22,284 nucleotides of DNA from an uncultured Haloferula sp. (GTDB taxonomy: Bacteria; Verrucomicrobiota; Verrucomicrobiae; Verrucomicrobiales; Akkermansiaceae), in assembly GCA_946885645.1 (NCBI GenBank), contig CAMPGU010000032.1, forward strand, positions 1 to 22,284. The letters run 5' to 3'. Under the pieces are notes generated by a model, which made no database searches, had not been told where the DNA came from, and saw only the letters and a list, made by a program, of their open reading frames with translations. Of this stretch, positions 9,964 through 17,453 are shown in pieces. The position numbers were made by a program, and so were the translations under genes. Numbering within the stretch: the stretch's first letter is position 1; each line of letters starts with the position of its first letter.

Positions 9964-11388
9964 ATGAGCAATTTGAAGGGAGTCGGGATCGCCATGATCT
10001 TCATGACGTCGGCACTTCATGCCGCGGAGCGACCGAACGTGCTCTTCATTGCGGTAGATGACTTGCGTCCTTGGTTGGGCTGCTATGACCCGGCTCTGAA
10101 CGTATCGCCCAATATCGATCGGCTCGCGCAGGGCAGCCGCTTGTTCAAGCGCCACTACGTGCAGGTCCCCACCTGCGGTGCTTCTCGCTGCTCCTTAATG
10201 TATGGCAGATATCCGGCACGTCTGCCCGACGACATGGGTAATGAAGCTATTGCCAAGTCCGCAGTCAAACAGCCTCACGCTTCACTGCCCGCACTCTTCC
10301 GTCAGAACGGATACCGCACGATTTCGGTCGGGAAAATCACCCACCACCCCGGCGGGAACGGTGGTAGGGGCTGGAAGAATGGCCCGGAAGAACTACCGGG
10401 CGCGTGGGACGTCAGCATCATGCCTACCGGGCCTTGGAAGGTGCCCGAGGCGGCGATGCACGGATACGCGAACGGAGTGCCCAGAAAGCGTGGTGGAGGC
10501 AGAAGCCCGGTTACCGAGTTTGCAGAAGGTGACGACAAGACCTACCCGGACGGCTGGATCACAGAGGAGGTGATCTCGCGCTTGAAGAATGTCTCGGAAT
10601 CGGGAAAGCCGTTCTTCCTGGCTGCAGGCTTCATCAAGCCCCACTTGCCATTCGCCGCGCCCGCGCGCTATCGCAACGGTGAGCGCTCCTTTACCTTGCC
10701 TGCTCCGCCGGAGGGTAAGCAACCGGCTTATCCGACCACTTGGCATCCGAGCCTTGAATTCCGTTCCTACGGCTTGGATCGTGGCGACCCTTTCAAGTCG
10801 GCTGAATCGGCCGAGAGCTACCGGCGCGCCTACATGGCCTGCATCCGCTACACAGATACCCAAATCGGCAAGGTTCTCACCGTTCTCGCCGAATCTCCCG
10901 CCGCCCGCAACACCGTGGTAGTGTTGTGGGGAGATCACGGATGGTTGCATGGCGAGCACGGAATATGGGGAAAGCATTGCCTCTTTGAAGAGGCATTGCA
11001 TTCACCTCTCATCATTCGGATTCCGGACCAGAAGCATCCGGGAATGAAATCGAACGAGATCGTGGAGACCGTCGATATCTATCCAACTTTGGCGGAACTT
11101 GCGGGTATCGATCTTCCCTCGACGCTGGATGGTAGGTCCCTCGGCCCGCAACTCGTAGATGCGGGTGCTCTTGGTGACGCCGCGGCTTTCGGCGCATGGC
11201 AGGACAAGCGAACGGTCCGGGATGATCGGTATCGGCTCATTGTGTCCGTTTCAGATCCACATTACGCGGAGCTCTACGATCACCAGAGAGATCCCGGAGA
11301 GTTGTCCAATCTTGCCCTCTTGCAGCCCGAGCAGGCGGCTCGGTTGCGGGAACTGATCCCGGAGCACTTCAAGGTGCAGAAACACTAG
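9964..11388 (+). CDS. Secreted sulfatase of the alkaline-phosphatase superfamily, iduronate-2-sulfatase-like
   Basis: This 474-residue protein has an N-terminal signal peptide (VGIAMIFMTSALHAA), so it probably acts outside the cytoplasm, removing sulfate esters from polysaccharides or other sulfated organics. Sulfatase features are the metal-binding pair D32-D33 in FIAVDDLRP, the active-site segment TCGASRCSLMYGRYP with C71 as the residue converted to formylglycine, FIKPHLPF, and the metal ligands D324-H325 in WGDHGWLHGEHGIWGK. The pattern matches iduronate-2-sulfatase-like enzymes common in Planctomycetes and Verrucomicrobia; the substrate cannot be read from sequence. The motif is C-G-A-S-R rather than the classical C-x-P-S-R. 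The ATG at 9964 is preceded by GAGTAGG and starts 7 bases after gyrA stops, suggesting read-through from the gyrase transcript. The frame is also open from 9904 inside gyrA, but that part lacks signal-peptide character. Confidence 0.92.
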   Translation: MSNLKGVGIAMIFMTSALHAAERPNVLFIAVDDLRPWLGCYDPALNVSPNIDRLAQGSRLFKRHYVQVPTCGASRCSLMYGRYPARLPDDMGNEAIAKSAVKQPHASLPALFRQNGYRTISVGKITHHPGGNGGRGWKNGPEELPGAWDVSIMPTGPWKVPEAAMHGYANGVPRKRGGGRSPVTEFAEGDDKTYPDGWITEEVISRLKNVSESGKPFFLAAGFIKPHLPFAAPARYRNGERSFTLPAPPEGKQPAYPTTWHPSLEFRSYGLDRGDPFKSAESAESYRRAYMACIRYTDTQIGKVLTVLAESPAARNTVVVLWGDHGWLHGEHGIWGKHCLFEEALHSPLIIRIPDQKHPGMKSNEIVETVDIYPTLAELAGIDLPSTLDGRSLGPQLVDAGALGDAAAFGAWQDKRTVRDDRYRLIVSVSDPHYAELYDHQRDPGELSNLALLQPEQAARLRELIPEHFKVQKH

Positions 11389-11949
11389 GCGCATCCGCAG
11401 GGTGAATGCCGAGGCAGAGCCTGAATGCCGAGGCAGAGCCGGCTCCGGTTTCACCTCCCCCATGGCCGGGCACTCCGGGGCGGGCGCGGCGAGATCGGCG
11501 ATTCAAAGCGGCCTCACGGATCCATTACCTTGATCCGCATTCAAGGCGCGGAGCCCGAAGGTGTGCTGATGGTGATCGGAAAGGACGAGATTTGCGGGGG
11601 TGGAAGAATGAGACCCGCCTTGATCGACGTGGGAAGCCGTCCAGGAAAATGGCTTCGAGAGCGGAGCGTTCCGGAAAACCTCCTAGGGATGTAGTAGAAG
11701 AACCGGCCGACGCGTTCCCTCATGCTTGCCTCTTAAGGCAGGGTGCCGCGCTTCTTCCGGCGTCCACCACCGAACCGCTCCCCGAGGCCTCTGTCAGGTT
11801 CCGGGACGCTCGGCATGCGACGTTTCATTCCATTCAACGGACGCCATGAGCGAAATGCATGGCATACGGAATTGTCACTTCTCTCGTAATGAATCCGCCA
11901 ATCGGGCACGTATGTTGCTCCCGTAGCGGCGACCTCACCCGATATCCCC
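11389..11949 (+). other. 561-base gene-poor stretch between the sulfatase and a hypothetical gene
   Basis: No convincing gene was found here. Several overlapping short frames exist on both strands (for example 11425-11694 and 11733-12062), but their translations are arginine/proline-rich, show no recognisable motif and conflict with each other. The left end holds a perfect 19-base tandem duplication. A short inverted repeat, CGGATC at 11517-11522 and GATCCG at 11532-11537, is separated by 9 bases. The stretch could be decayed coding sequence or a long untranslated region. No good promoter pair was found ahead of the gene at 11950. Confidence 0.6.
11403..11440. repeat. Perfect 19-base tandem duplication
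   Basis: TGAATGCCGAGGCAGAGCC occurs twice with no gap (11403-11421 and 11422-11440), starting 14 bases after the sulfatase stop. The right end runs into GAGCCGGCTC, a 10-base palindrome. Two identical copies indicate either a recent replication-slippage duplication or two units of a larger repeat family; only two are present here. Confidence 0.9.
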
Positions 11950-12333
11950 ATGAGCACACGACACGAGTCAACGCCCTTCCCTGACTCAACTTCGGTCGCA
12001 CCTGAACTGGAGTTCGAAAACACATGGGACGTGGAAGCCGTCTCGGCCCTGATCCGCTCCAAGTGCGATCATGGCGAGACGCCTGCGTTCCTTTTCATCG
12101 GCCGGAAAGAAGCCGGACTGCTGCGCGAGCACCTCGCGGAAGTATTCGGCATCGAGTCGGTTTCCACCCTTCACGATACCTACTACATGGGTCTGGAGGT
12201 CGTGGAGATCGAATGCGATAGCTTCGTCTTCGCGGGCGGACGGAAGGCCGTGCGAACCTTGCAAGATCCCATTTCACGGCGCCCGGAGTGGCGCGACCGA
12301 CAGACGGAAGCGCTCTGGCAATTCCGGATCTAA
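11950..12333 (+). CDS. Hypothetical protein, 127 residues
   Basis: I do not recognise this protein. It has no signal peptide or membrane segment and is acidic in the first half, so it is probably cytoplasmic. A compact predicted alpha/beta core runs from about residue 44 to 105: AFLFIGRKEAGLLREHLAEV (a strand then a helix), HDTYYMGLEVVEIE (a strand-rich segment) and SFVFAGGRKAVRTLQD. The C-terminus WRDRQTEALWQFRI is arginine- and tryptophan-rich. The ATG at 11950 is the first start in the frame, and the N-terminal ~25 residues look unstructured. Codon use is GC-rich in the third position like its neighbours, which supports a real gene. It lies 197 bases before pckG on the same strand with a GC-rich hairpin between, so it is probably transcribed separately. 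No function can be assigned. Confidence 0.7.
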   Translation: MSTRHESTPFPDSTSVAPELEFENTWDVEAVSALIRSKCDHGETPAFLFIGRKEAGLLREHLAEVFGIESVSTLHDTYYMGLEVVEIECDSFVFAGGRKAVRTLQDPISRRPEWRDRQTEALWQFRI

Positions 12334-12359
12334 TTTCCCCTCCCTTATGGGCGGCCAGC

Positions 12360-12388
12360 GCCCCACCCGTCTGCAAGGCGGGCGGGGC
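12360..12388 (+). terminator. GC-rich hairpin between the hypothetical gene and pckG
   Basis: GCCCCACCCG (12360-12369) pairs with CGGGCGGGGC (12379-12388) with a single A-C mismatch and a 9-base loop. It begins 27 bases after the stop of the 127-residue gene. It is very stable but has no T-run after it, so it may act as an RNA 3' end stabiliser or attenuating structure rather than a classical intrinsic terminator. Confidence 0.4.
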
Positions 12389-12530
12389 GACGGCGGCCCG
12401 ATCCGGAAAGCGGCGGATCCGACGATTTGCAGCGTCCGGGTGGCGGATTCCGGTCAAATCTGCGGAGATACTGCTCATTTCAGCCGATTGAATTGCCCCG
12501 CGCACTCCGGATGCTTTTGATAGCACTGAA

Positions 12531-14366
12531 ATGAGTGCTTCCGTTCGCCACGCCGAACTCCTCGCCTGGGTTGAGGAGATGACCACCCTCTGCCAGCCCG
12601 ATGCCGTCGAATGGTGCGACGGCACCAAGGAGGAGTGGGATCGTCTCTGCCAGCTTCTCGTGGAGAAGGGGACATTCACCGCCCTCGCACCCGGAAAGCG
12701 GCCGAACTCGTTCCTGGCGCGCTCCGCTCCCTCCGACGTCGCGCGGGTAGAGGACCGCACTTTCATCTGCTCGCGTCGCAAGGATCTAGCCGGGCCGACC
12801 AACAATTGGATGGCTCCGGCGGAGATGAAAAACCTCCTCGGGGCGAAATTTGCCGGCTCGATGAAGGGCCGGACGATGTATGTCGTCCCTTTCTGCATGG
12901 GGCCCCTGGACTCCCCGCTCGCGAAGATCGGGGTGCAGGTGACGGACAGCGCCTACGTGGTGGTAAATACGCGCATCATGGCGCACATGGGCCGTCACGT
13001 GCTCGAAAGGCTGGAAGCGGAAGCAAACGGGCAGATCGCCGCGAAGCGTGATGGCTACGGCCGCTTCATCCCCTGCCTCCACTCTGTCGGCGCTCCCTTG
13101 GAGGAGGGTCGGGCAGACGTGCCGTGGCCCTGTAACGAAGAGAAATATATCGTTCATTTCCCGGAGACCCGGGAAATCTGGTCGTACGGCTCCGGTTACG
13201 GGGGAAATGCGTTGCTCGGGAAGAAGTGCCTGGCCTTGCGCATCGCCAGCAATATCGCCCGCGAACACAATTGGATGGCGGAGCACATGCTCATCCTGGG
13301 CATCGAGTCGCCGACGGGGGAAAAGACCTACGTCACGGCGGCGTTTCCTTCCGCATGCGGGAAGACGAACCTGGCGATGATCGTACCGCCGAAGATTTAC
13401 GCCGAGGCGGGATGGAAGACGACGATCGTGGGGGACGATATCGCATGGCTATGGCCCCATGAGGACGGCCGTCTCCACGCGATCAATCCGGAAACGGGAT
13501 ATTTCGGAGTGGCCCCGGGCACCTCTTACGAGACCAATCCCATCGCGATGGAATCGATGAAGGAGAACACGATCTTCACGAACGTCGCGTTGACCGATGA
13601 CGGCGACGTCTGGTGGGAGGGACTTACGAAAGAGCCGCCTGCGCACCTGATCGATTGGCAAGGTCAAGATTGGGCGCCTGACTGCGGTCGTCCGGCGGCC
13701 CATGCGAATGCCCGTTTCACCGCCCCGGCCAGCCAGTGCCCTACCATTGACCGGGATTGGCAGAATCCGGAAGGGGTACCGGTCTCAGCGATCATCTTCG
13801 GCGGTCGCCGCCCGAACACCATGCCGCTTGTCTATCAGGCCTTCAACTGGTCACACGGCGTGTACGTGGGGGCCACGATGGGTTCGGAGGTGACGGCCGC
13901 AGCGATCGGGCTGAAGGCGGGAGTGCGCCGGGATCCCATGGCAATGCTGCCCTTCACGGGCTACAACATGGCGGATTACTTCCACCACTGGCTCGACATG
14001 AGGCGAAAGGTCACACATCTCCCCCGCTTCTTTCACGTGAATTGGTTCCGCAAGGATGCCGACGGCAAATTCCTCTGGCCCGGCTTCGGAGAAAACATGC
14101 GCGTACTGGAGTGGATCGTGAACCGTTGCCGCGGCCGCATTCCGGGCCACGAGACGCAGATCGGCTGGACGCCGGACTGGAGCGATTTCAATACCGAGGG
14201 CCTCGATGGCTTCGATGAAGGCCGTTTCGATCAGTGCATGGCTTTCGACGCGGAGGAGTGGAAGCAGGAGATCCTTTCGCAAGGCGAACTTTTCCTCAAA
14301 CTCTACGACTATCTGCCGAAGGAGGTGGTCTTCCAGCGGGAGCTTCTCGCGGCACGATTGAGCTGA
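12531..14366 (+). CDS. pckG: Phosphoenolpyruvate carboxykinase (GTP)
   Basis: This 611-residue cytoplasmic enzyme interconverts oxaloacetate plus GTP with phosphoenolpyruvate, GDP and CO2, the entry step of gluconeogenesis. It is the GTP-dependent class (about 600 residues), not the ATP-dependent class. Visible motifs are the P-loop with reactive cysteine FPSACGKTN (C276, K278), the metal/phosphate segment VGDDIAW (D302-D303), the substrate loop [14 protein letters not shown], and the guanine-pocket segment [36 protein letters not shown], typical of the family, is also present. The ATG at 12531 is the natural start and directly begins the conserved N-terminal region. The gene stands alone on the + strand: a hairpin precedes it, and it is separated from the convergent peptidase gene by a strong terminator-like hairpin. 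No ribosome-binding site is evident. Confidence 0.97.
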   Translation: MSASVRHAELLAWVEEMTTLCQPDAVEWCDGTKEEWDRLCQLLVEKGTFTALAPGKRPNSFLARSAPSDVARVEDRTFICSRRKDLAGPTNNWMAPAEMKNLLGAKFAGSMKGRTMYVVPFCMGPLDSPLAKIGVQVTDSAYVVVNTRIMAHMGRHVLERLEAEANGQIAAKRDGYGRFIPCLHSVGAPLEEGRADVPWPCNEEKYIVHFPETREIWSYGSGYGGNALLGKKCLALRIASNIAREHNWMAEHMLILGIESPTGEKTYVTAAFPSACGKTNLAMIVPPKIYAEAGWKTTIVGDDIAWLWPHEDGRLHAINPETGYFGVAPGTSYETNPIAMESMKENTIFTNVALTDDGDVWWEGLTKEPPAHLIDWQGQDWAPDCGRPAAHANARFTAPASQCPTIDRDWQNPEGVPVSAIIFGGRRPNTMPLVYQAFNWSHGVYVGATMGSEVTAAAIGLKAGVRRDPMAMLPFTGYNMADYFHHWLDMRRKVTHLPRFFHVNWFRKDADGKFLWPGFGENMRVLEWIVNRCRGRIPGHETQIGWTPDWSDFNTEGLDGFDEGRFDQCMAFDAEEWKQEILSQGELFLKLYDYLPKEVVFQRELLAARLS

Positions 14367-14373
14367 GCCGGGC

Positions 14374-14412
14374 AAAAAGAGCGCCGGCCCTTGCGGACGG
14401 CGCTCTTCCGGA
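14374..14412 (-). terminator. Hairpin between convergent pckG and peptidase genes, intrinsic terminator best oriented for the minus strand
   Basis: AAGAGCGCCG (14377-14386) and CGGCGCTCTT (14398-14407) form a perfect 10-base-pair stem with an 11-base loop. Read on the minus strand the stem is followed by a run of five T, the classical intrinsic-terminator layout, 18 bases beyond the peptidase stop. On the plus strand, 8 bases past the pckG stop, only two T follow, so it would be weaker there. A second tiny hairpin, CCGG-AAAA-CCGG, lies at 14408-14419. Confidence 0.75.
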
Positions 14413-14424
14413 AAACCGGCCTGA

Positions 14425-15780
14425 TTACTTATTCGGCACCATCGAATACATCGCCATCGTCATGCAGAAGGCTTCGTCGGCGCGCATGCTCTTCTTCTCG
14501 TGGCCTTGGCCCCAGGAATCGGTGTAGTAGATTTTGTGATCCTCCGTGTTCGGCGAATCGAAATTGTAGCCGATGATGAGGCGCATGTGACCGCCGAAAG
14601 TCTGGGGGATCCCTTTTTCCTTGAACATGCCGAGGTAGAGCGTCCAGCAGAGGGGGATACCCTGATCGACGTATTCCTTAATCTTCCGCTCGAAGTGGGC
14701 ATAGGTCGTTTGACCGCGCTTCATTTCCCGGAAGGCGTCCTTGTTCACCGACTGCCAGAAGTAGCGCGGATCGATCATGAACTCGTCCGGATCCTCGTCG
14801 AAGGTCTTGACGTTCTTTTGTTTAGCGATCCGGTTGTAACCGCGGATGTCTTTCTCCATCTGGCGCATGTCGAACTCGATATGCCTCAGGGTGCGCAGGT
14901 GCACCTTGCCGGTGACGCGCTGGAATGCCTTTTCCATCTCGTCGCCGCGGGTGCCGTGATCGCCGGTATTCGCGAGCTGGGCCATTTCATGCTGGTCCAT
15001 GTCCGCGCCGAAGTAACGGGTCACTCTCTCGATGGAGGCGACGACGCAGTAGCCCTTTTCGCCTTGGTCGACCATGGGCACCCCATCGATCCAGGTGAAA
15101 CCGTTGTCATCCTTCTTCACGTTTGCCGCGAAGGTGCCGCGCCGGGCCATCCGGCGGGGTTCCGCCTTGGCGGCGCTAAGGGATAAGACCCGCAAGCGGA
15201 TGAACTCGACGCGCTTCTCGGAGCGGTTGACGCTTCCCTCCAGAGCCACGCCGGTATCGTTCTTTTTCCAAGTCCATCCTTGGATCGCCACGGCACCCTG
15301 CTGGATACGGGAGTCGGCGCGGGTTTGGAGCTTCGCGTCCAGCTTGCTTTTCCACTCGCTCATCTTCTTCTCGAATTCGGAAGAGGAAATCTCACCGTCA
15401 TCGCCGCGGTTGTAGAGAGAGAGGGTGGCTTCGACAGGCTTGCCCTCGCGACCGCGGATCACCACCTCGCCCACCTCCTGATCGAGCAGCTTGAATTCCC
15501 CGGGATTGGCGCGCAGCCCATTCTTTTCGCCGGAGAGCCAGGAAAAGCCGCCGGAGCGCATCCTCATGGTGATGCCTTTCTCCTTCAGCTTGTTCTGGAT
15601 CTCGATCTCACCCTTGCTGAGCTCCGGCTCCGGCCCCTTCAACTCTTCCAAGTTCTTCGACCACAATCCCTCATCGAAAAGGACGAGGTCCAAGGAGGGG
15701 CGTTCCTCTTTCTCCTGCTTCTCCGCCGCCAAGGAGGGAACAACCAGCAATACGGCAGTAAGTGCTGAAAGGGTTTTCAT
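14425..15780 (-). CDS. Secreted C39-like (papain-fold) cysteine peptidase with unique N-terminal region
   Basis: This 451-residue protein starts with a signal peptide (MKTLSALTAVLLVVPSLAA), so it is probably exported. The C-terminal half looks like a papain-fold domain of the Peptidase_C39-like type: Q239 (oxyanion hole) and nucleophile C245 in VDQGEKGYCVVASIERVTRY, H398 in TFGGHMRLIIGYN, and D421 in IYYTDSWGQGH. The first ~215 residues, charged and lysine/glutamate-rich, match nothing I know. Family members cleave peptides or act as bacteriocin-leader peptidases, but no transporter or peptide gene lies nearby, so the substrate is unknown. The ATG at 15780 is chosen over one at 15819 because the longer form would start inside the -35 box of a good promoter and lacks a proper signal sequence. 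A terminator follows the stop. Confidence 0.85.
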   Translation of the reverse strand: MKTLSALTAVLLVVPSLAAEKQEKEERPSLDLVLFDEGLWSKNLEELKGPEPELSKGEIEIQNKLKEKGITMRMRSGGFSWLSGEKNGLRANPGEFKLLDQEVGEVVIRGREGKPVEATLSLYNRGDDGEISSSEFEKKMSEWKSKLDAKLQTRADSRIQQGAVAIQGWTWKKNDTGVALEGSVNRSEKRVEFIRLRVLSLSAAKAEPRRMARRGTFAANVKKDDNGFTWIDGVPMVDQGEKGYCVVASIERVTRYFGADMDQHEMAQLANTGDHGTRGDEMEKAFQRVTGKVHLRTLRHIEFDMRQMEKDIRGYNRIAKQKNVKTFDEDPDEFMIDPRYFWQSVNKDAFREMKRGQTTYAHFERKIKEYVDQGIPLCWTLYLGMFKEKGIPQTFGGHMRLIIGYNFDSPNTEDHKIYYTDSWGQGHEKKSMRADEAFCMTMAMYSMVPNK

Positions 15781-15791
15781 CTGCTGAGTTG

Positions 15792-15819
15792 ATAATATAG
15801 AGGGAGGGTAACTGTCCAA
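15792..15819 (-). promoter_or_regulatory. Sigma70-type promoter of the secreted peptidase gene
   Basis: Reading the minus strand, TTGGAC (15819-15814) is followed by a 16-base spacer and TATTAT (15797-15792). Both boxes match four or more of six consensus bases. The -10 box ends 11 bases before the ATG at 15780, so the leader would be very short. Confidence 0.6.
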
Positions 15820-15845
15820 CCCTTGTTCCCCTAAAAACGGTTAAG

Positions 15846-15862
15846 GTTTATGGAATATAAAC
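15846..15862. promoter_or_regulatory. Short AT-rich palindrome in a divergent intergenic region
   Basis: GTTTAT (15846-15851) and ATAAAC (15857-15862) form an inverted repeat with a 5-base spacer. It lies in the 150-base gap between the divergent peptidase and TerB-like genes, an AT-rich island in a GC-rich window. It could be an operator serving either gene. The evidence is position and symmetry only. Confidence 0.25.
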
Positions 15863-15930
15863 GCTTAAAGCAGAGGAAACGGATTGTCATTTTCGAACCG
15901 GCAGCTAGTTCCACGGGAACACTATTTCCC

Positions 15931-16284
15931 ATGACCCAGGCTTCCCGTCAGGCATTGATCGAATTGCTCTTCCTCGCCCTTTATCTGGACGATCATCTTT
16001 CGCTCGCGGAGGACGAGGTGCTTACCGATGCCCTCAACCATCTCGGCTGGGACACGCGGCGGCCCCGCGAGACGTTTATCTTCCAAGCTTTTGCAACAGC
16101 ACGCGAGGCGGCTGGCGATGCGGCTAAGATCGATGAGTTCCTCGCCGCGCGTTCCGCGGTGATCAAGGCCGACGGAGCGGCCCCGCAGGCGATCACCTGG
16201 CTCACGAAGGTGCTGGGGGCGGATGGGATTTCACCTTCCGAAGAGCGATTTCTTCACCGCTTGGAGAAGAGCTTGTTCGCCTGA
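15931..16284 (+). CDS. Small TerB-like helical protein
   Basis: This 117-residue protein is predicted to be all-helical and cytoplasmic. Two segments resemble the repeated acidic motif of TerB-like domains: LDDHLSLAEDEVLTDALNHL near residues 18-37 and ADGISPSEERFLHRLEKSLF at the end, the 'DG-x-hydrophobic-x-x-x-E' pattern. TerB-like domains occur in tellurite and stress-response proteins and may bind metal, but no other ter gene is nearby, so the role is unknown. The frame is open from an ATG at 15850, but those 27 codons are AT-rich and lysine/arginine-rich, unlike the rest, and overlap the divergent promoter region. The ATG at 15931 is therefore preferred, and a TTGTCA at 15884-15889 would then lie upstream as a possible -35 box. 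The gene is convergent with ybhR, which ends 38 bases away. Confidence 0.6.
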   Translation: MTQASRQALIELLFLALYLDDHLSLAEDEVLTDALNHLGWDTRRPRETFIFQAFATAREAAGDAAKIDEFLAARSAVIKADGAAPQAITWLTKVLGADGISPSEERFLHRLEKSLFA

Positions 16285-16322
16285 GGCTTTCTTCGAAGGC
16301 GGGAACGCATCGTTTTCATTCC

Positions 16323-17435
16323 TCAGCCGGTTTTCCGGCGGAACATCAAGGCTGCGGCGGTGAGATTGATGGCACCGATCAGAACCAGCGGCCAGATGAG
16401 CGAGAAAACCCGCTCGAAGGACGCGTCCTTAAGGAAAACGCCCTTCACGATTTCGACGAAATGCCGGACCGGGTTCGGCCAGGTCGCGATTTGCAGCCAA
16501 CGCGGCATGTTCTCCACCGGTGCCGCAAAGCCCGACAGCATTACAGCCGGCATCATGAAGGAGAATGCTCCTAGAAAGGCCTGCTGCTGGGTATTGCAGA
16601 GCGAGGAGATAAAGAGACCCACGCCTACCAGCGAGAGAGCGTAGAAGAACATTCCCGCGTAGAGGAAGAAGAGGCTACCGCGGAAGGGGACATCGTAGAT
16701 AAAAACCGCGGCGCAGAGAATGAGGGTAGCTTGGAAGAATGCGACGATCATGGCGGGCACGGCTTTCCCGATCATGATCATTTCCGGGGTGAGGGGCGAG
16801 ACCAGCAATTGGTCGAAGGTGCCCTGCTCCCGCTCCCTCGAGACGGAAAGCGCCGTGAGGATAAGCGAGCCGATCGTGGTGATGATGGCCACCAGGTTCG
16901 GCAGGATGAAGTTCTTGTAGTCCAGGTTCGGGTTAAACCAGAAGCGCGTGACGACTTCCGACGGCATGGCCCGGCCGGCGGCCGCCAGACGATCTTTCAT
17001 GTAATCCTCGGTGATTCCTTGGAGGTAGCCGAAGGCGATCTGGGCGCCGTTCGAGCGCCGCCCGTCCAGCAGCACCTGTACCGGTGCGGTTTCCCCTGCT
17101 GCCAGCTTGCGGGAAAAGTCTTCGGGGATGCTAACGGTGAGCATCGCCTGCCGGGATTCGATCGCTTCCTCCATTTCGTCCTGTCCGTGAAAAGGAATGA
17201 TTTCGGAGAATGCGGCGGATTGCGCGAACCGCTGGACCAGCTCCTGCGCCGGAGCGCCGGTGTCCCTGTTATAAATGCCCAGGGAGGCATTTTTCACCTC
17301 CAGCGTGGCGGCAAAAGGAAAGAGCAGGGTCTGGAGGATCACCGGCATGATCAGCAGGGTCCGGCTGGAGGGACTGCCGAAGACCGACTGCAGCTCCTTC
17401 ACGACCAAAGCGTGGATGCGGGGAAGAAATCTCAT
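16323..17435 (-). CDS. ybhR: ABC-2 type export permease, YbhR-like
   Basis: This 370-residue inner-membrane permease is the last gene of the efflux operon. The layout is that of the ABC-2 family: an N-terminal membrane segment (about residues 28-44, LLIMPVILQTLLFPFAA), a long extracytoplasmic domain of about 130 residues, then a membrane domain with about five segments from residue ~178. The cytoplasmic coupling motif SREREQGTFDQLLVSPLTP lies between the first two of these, as usual. In E. coli, YbhR pairs with YbhS and the YbhF ATPase to export drugs and, by report, Na+/Li+ in exchange for H+. It starts 18 bases after ybhS stops, the only non-overlapping junction of the operon, and has no Shine-Dalgarno sequence, so it may depend on coupling. 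ybhR is assigned by operon position; the two permeases are paralogous, so the R/S labels are less certain than the family. Confidence 0.88.
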   Translation of the reverse strand: MRFLPRIHALVVKELQSVFGSPSSRTLLIMPVILQTLLFPFAATLEVKNASLGIYNRDTGAPAQELVQRFAQSAAFSEIIPFHGQDEMEEAIESRQAMLTVSIPEDFSRKLAAGETAPVQVLLDGRRSNGAQIAFGYLQGITEDYMKDRLAAAGRAMPSEVVTRFWFNPNLDYKNFILPNLVAIITTIGSLILTALSVSREREQGTFDQLLVSPLTPEMIMIGKAVPAMIVAFFQATLILCAAVFIYDVPFRGSLFFLYAGMFFYALSLVGVGLFISSLCNTQQQAFLGAFSFMMPAVMLSGFAAPVENMPRWLQIATWPNPVRHFVEIVKGVFLKDASFERVFSLIWPLVLIGAINLTAAALMFRRKTG

Positions 17436-17453
17436 GTCGGGAAAGGGAGGAGT

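Noticed and set aside
11425..11694. 89-codon frame in the gap after the sulfatase
   Set aside because: It starts inside the tandem duplication, has no recognisable motif or ribosome-binding site, and competes with other equally poor frames.
17436..17453. CTCCTCC just before the ybhR start on the minus strand
   Set aside because: It is the complement of a Shine-Dalgarno sequence, not one itself, and cannot pair with the 16S rRNA tail.
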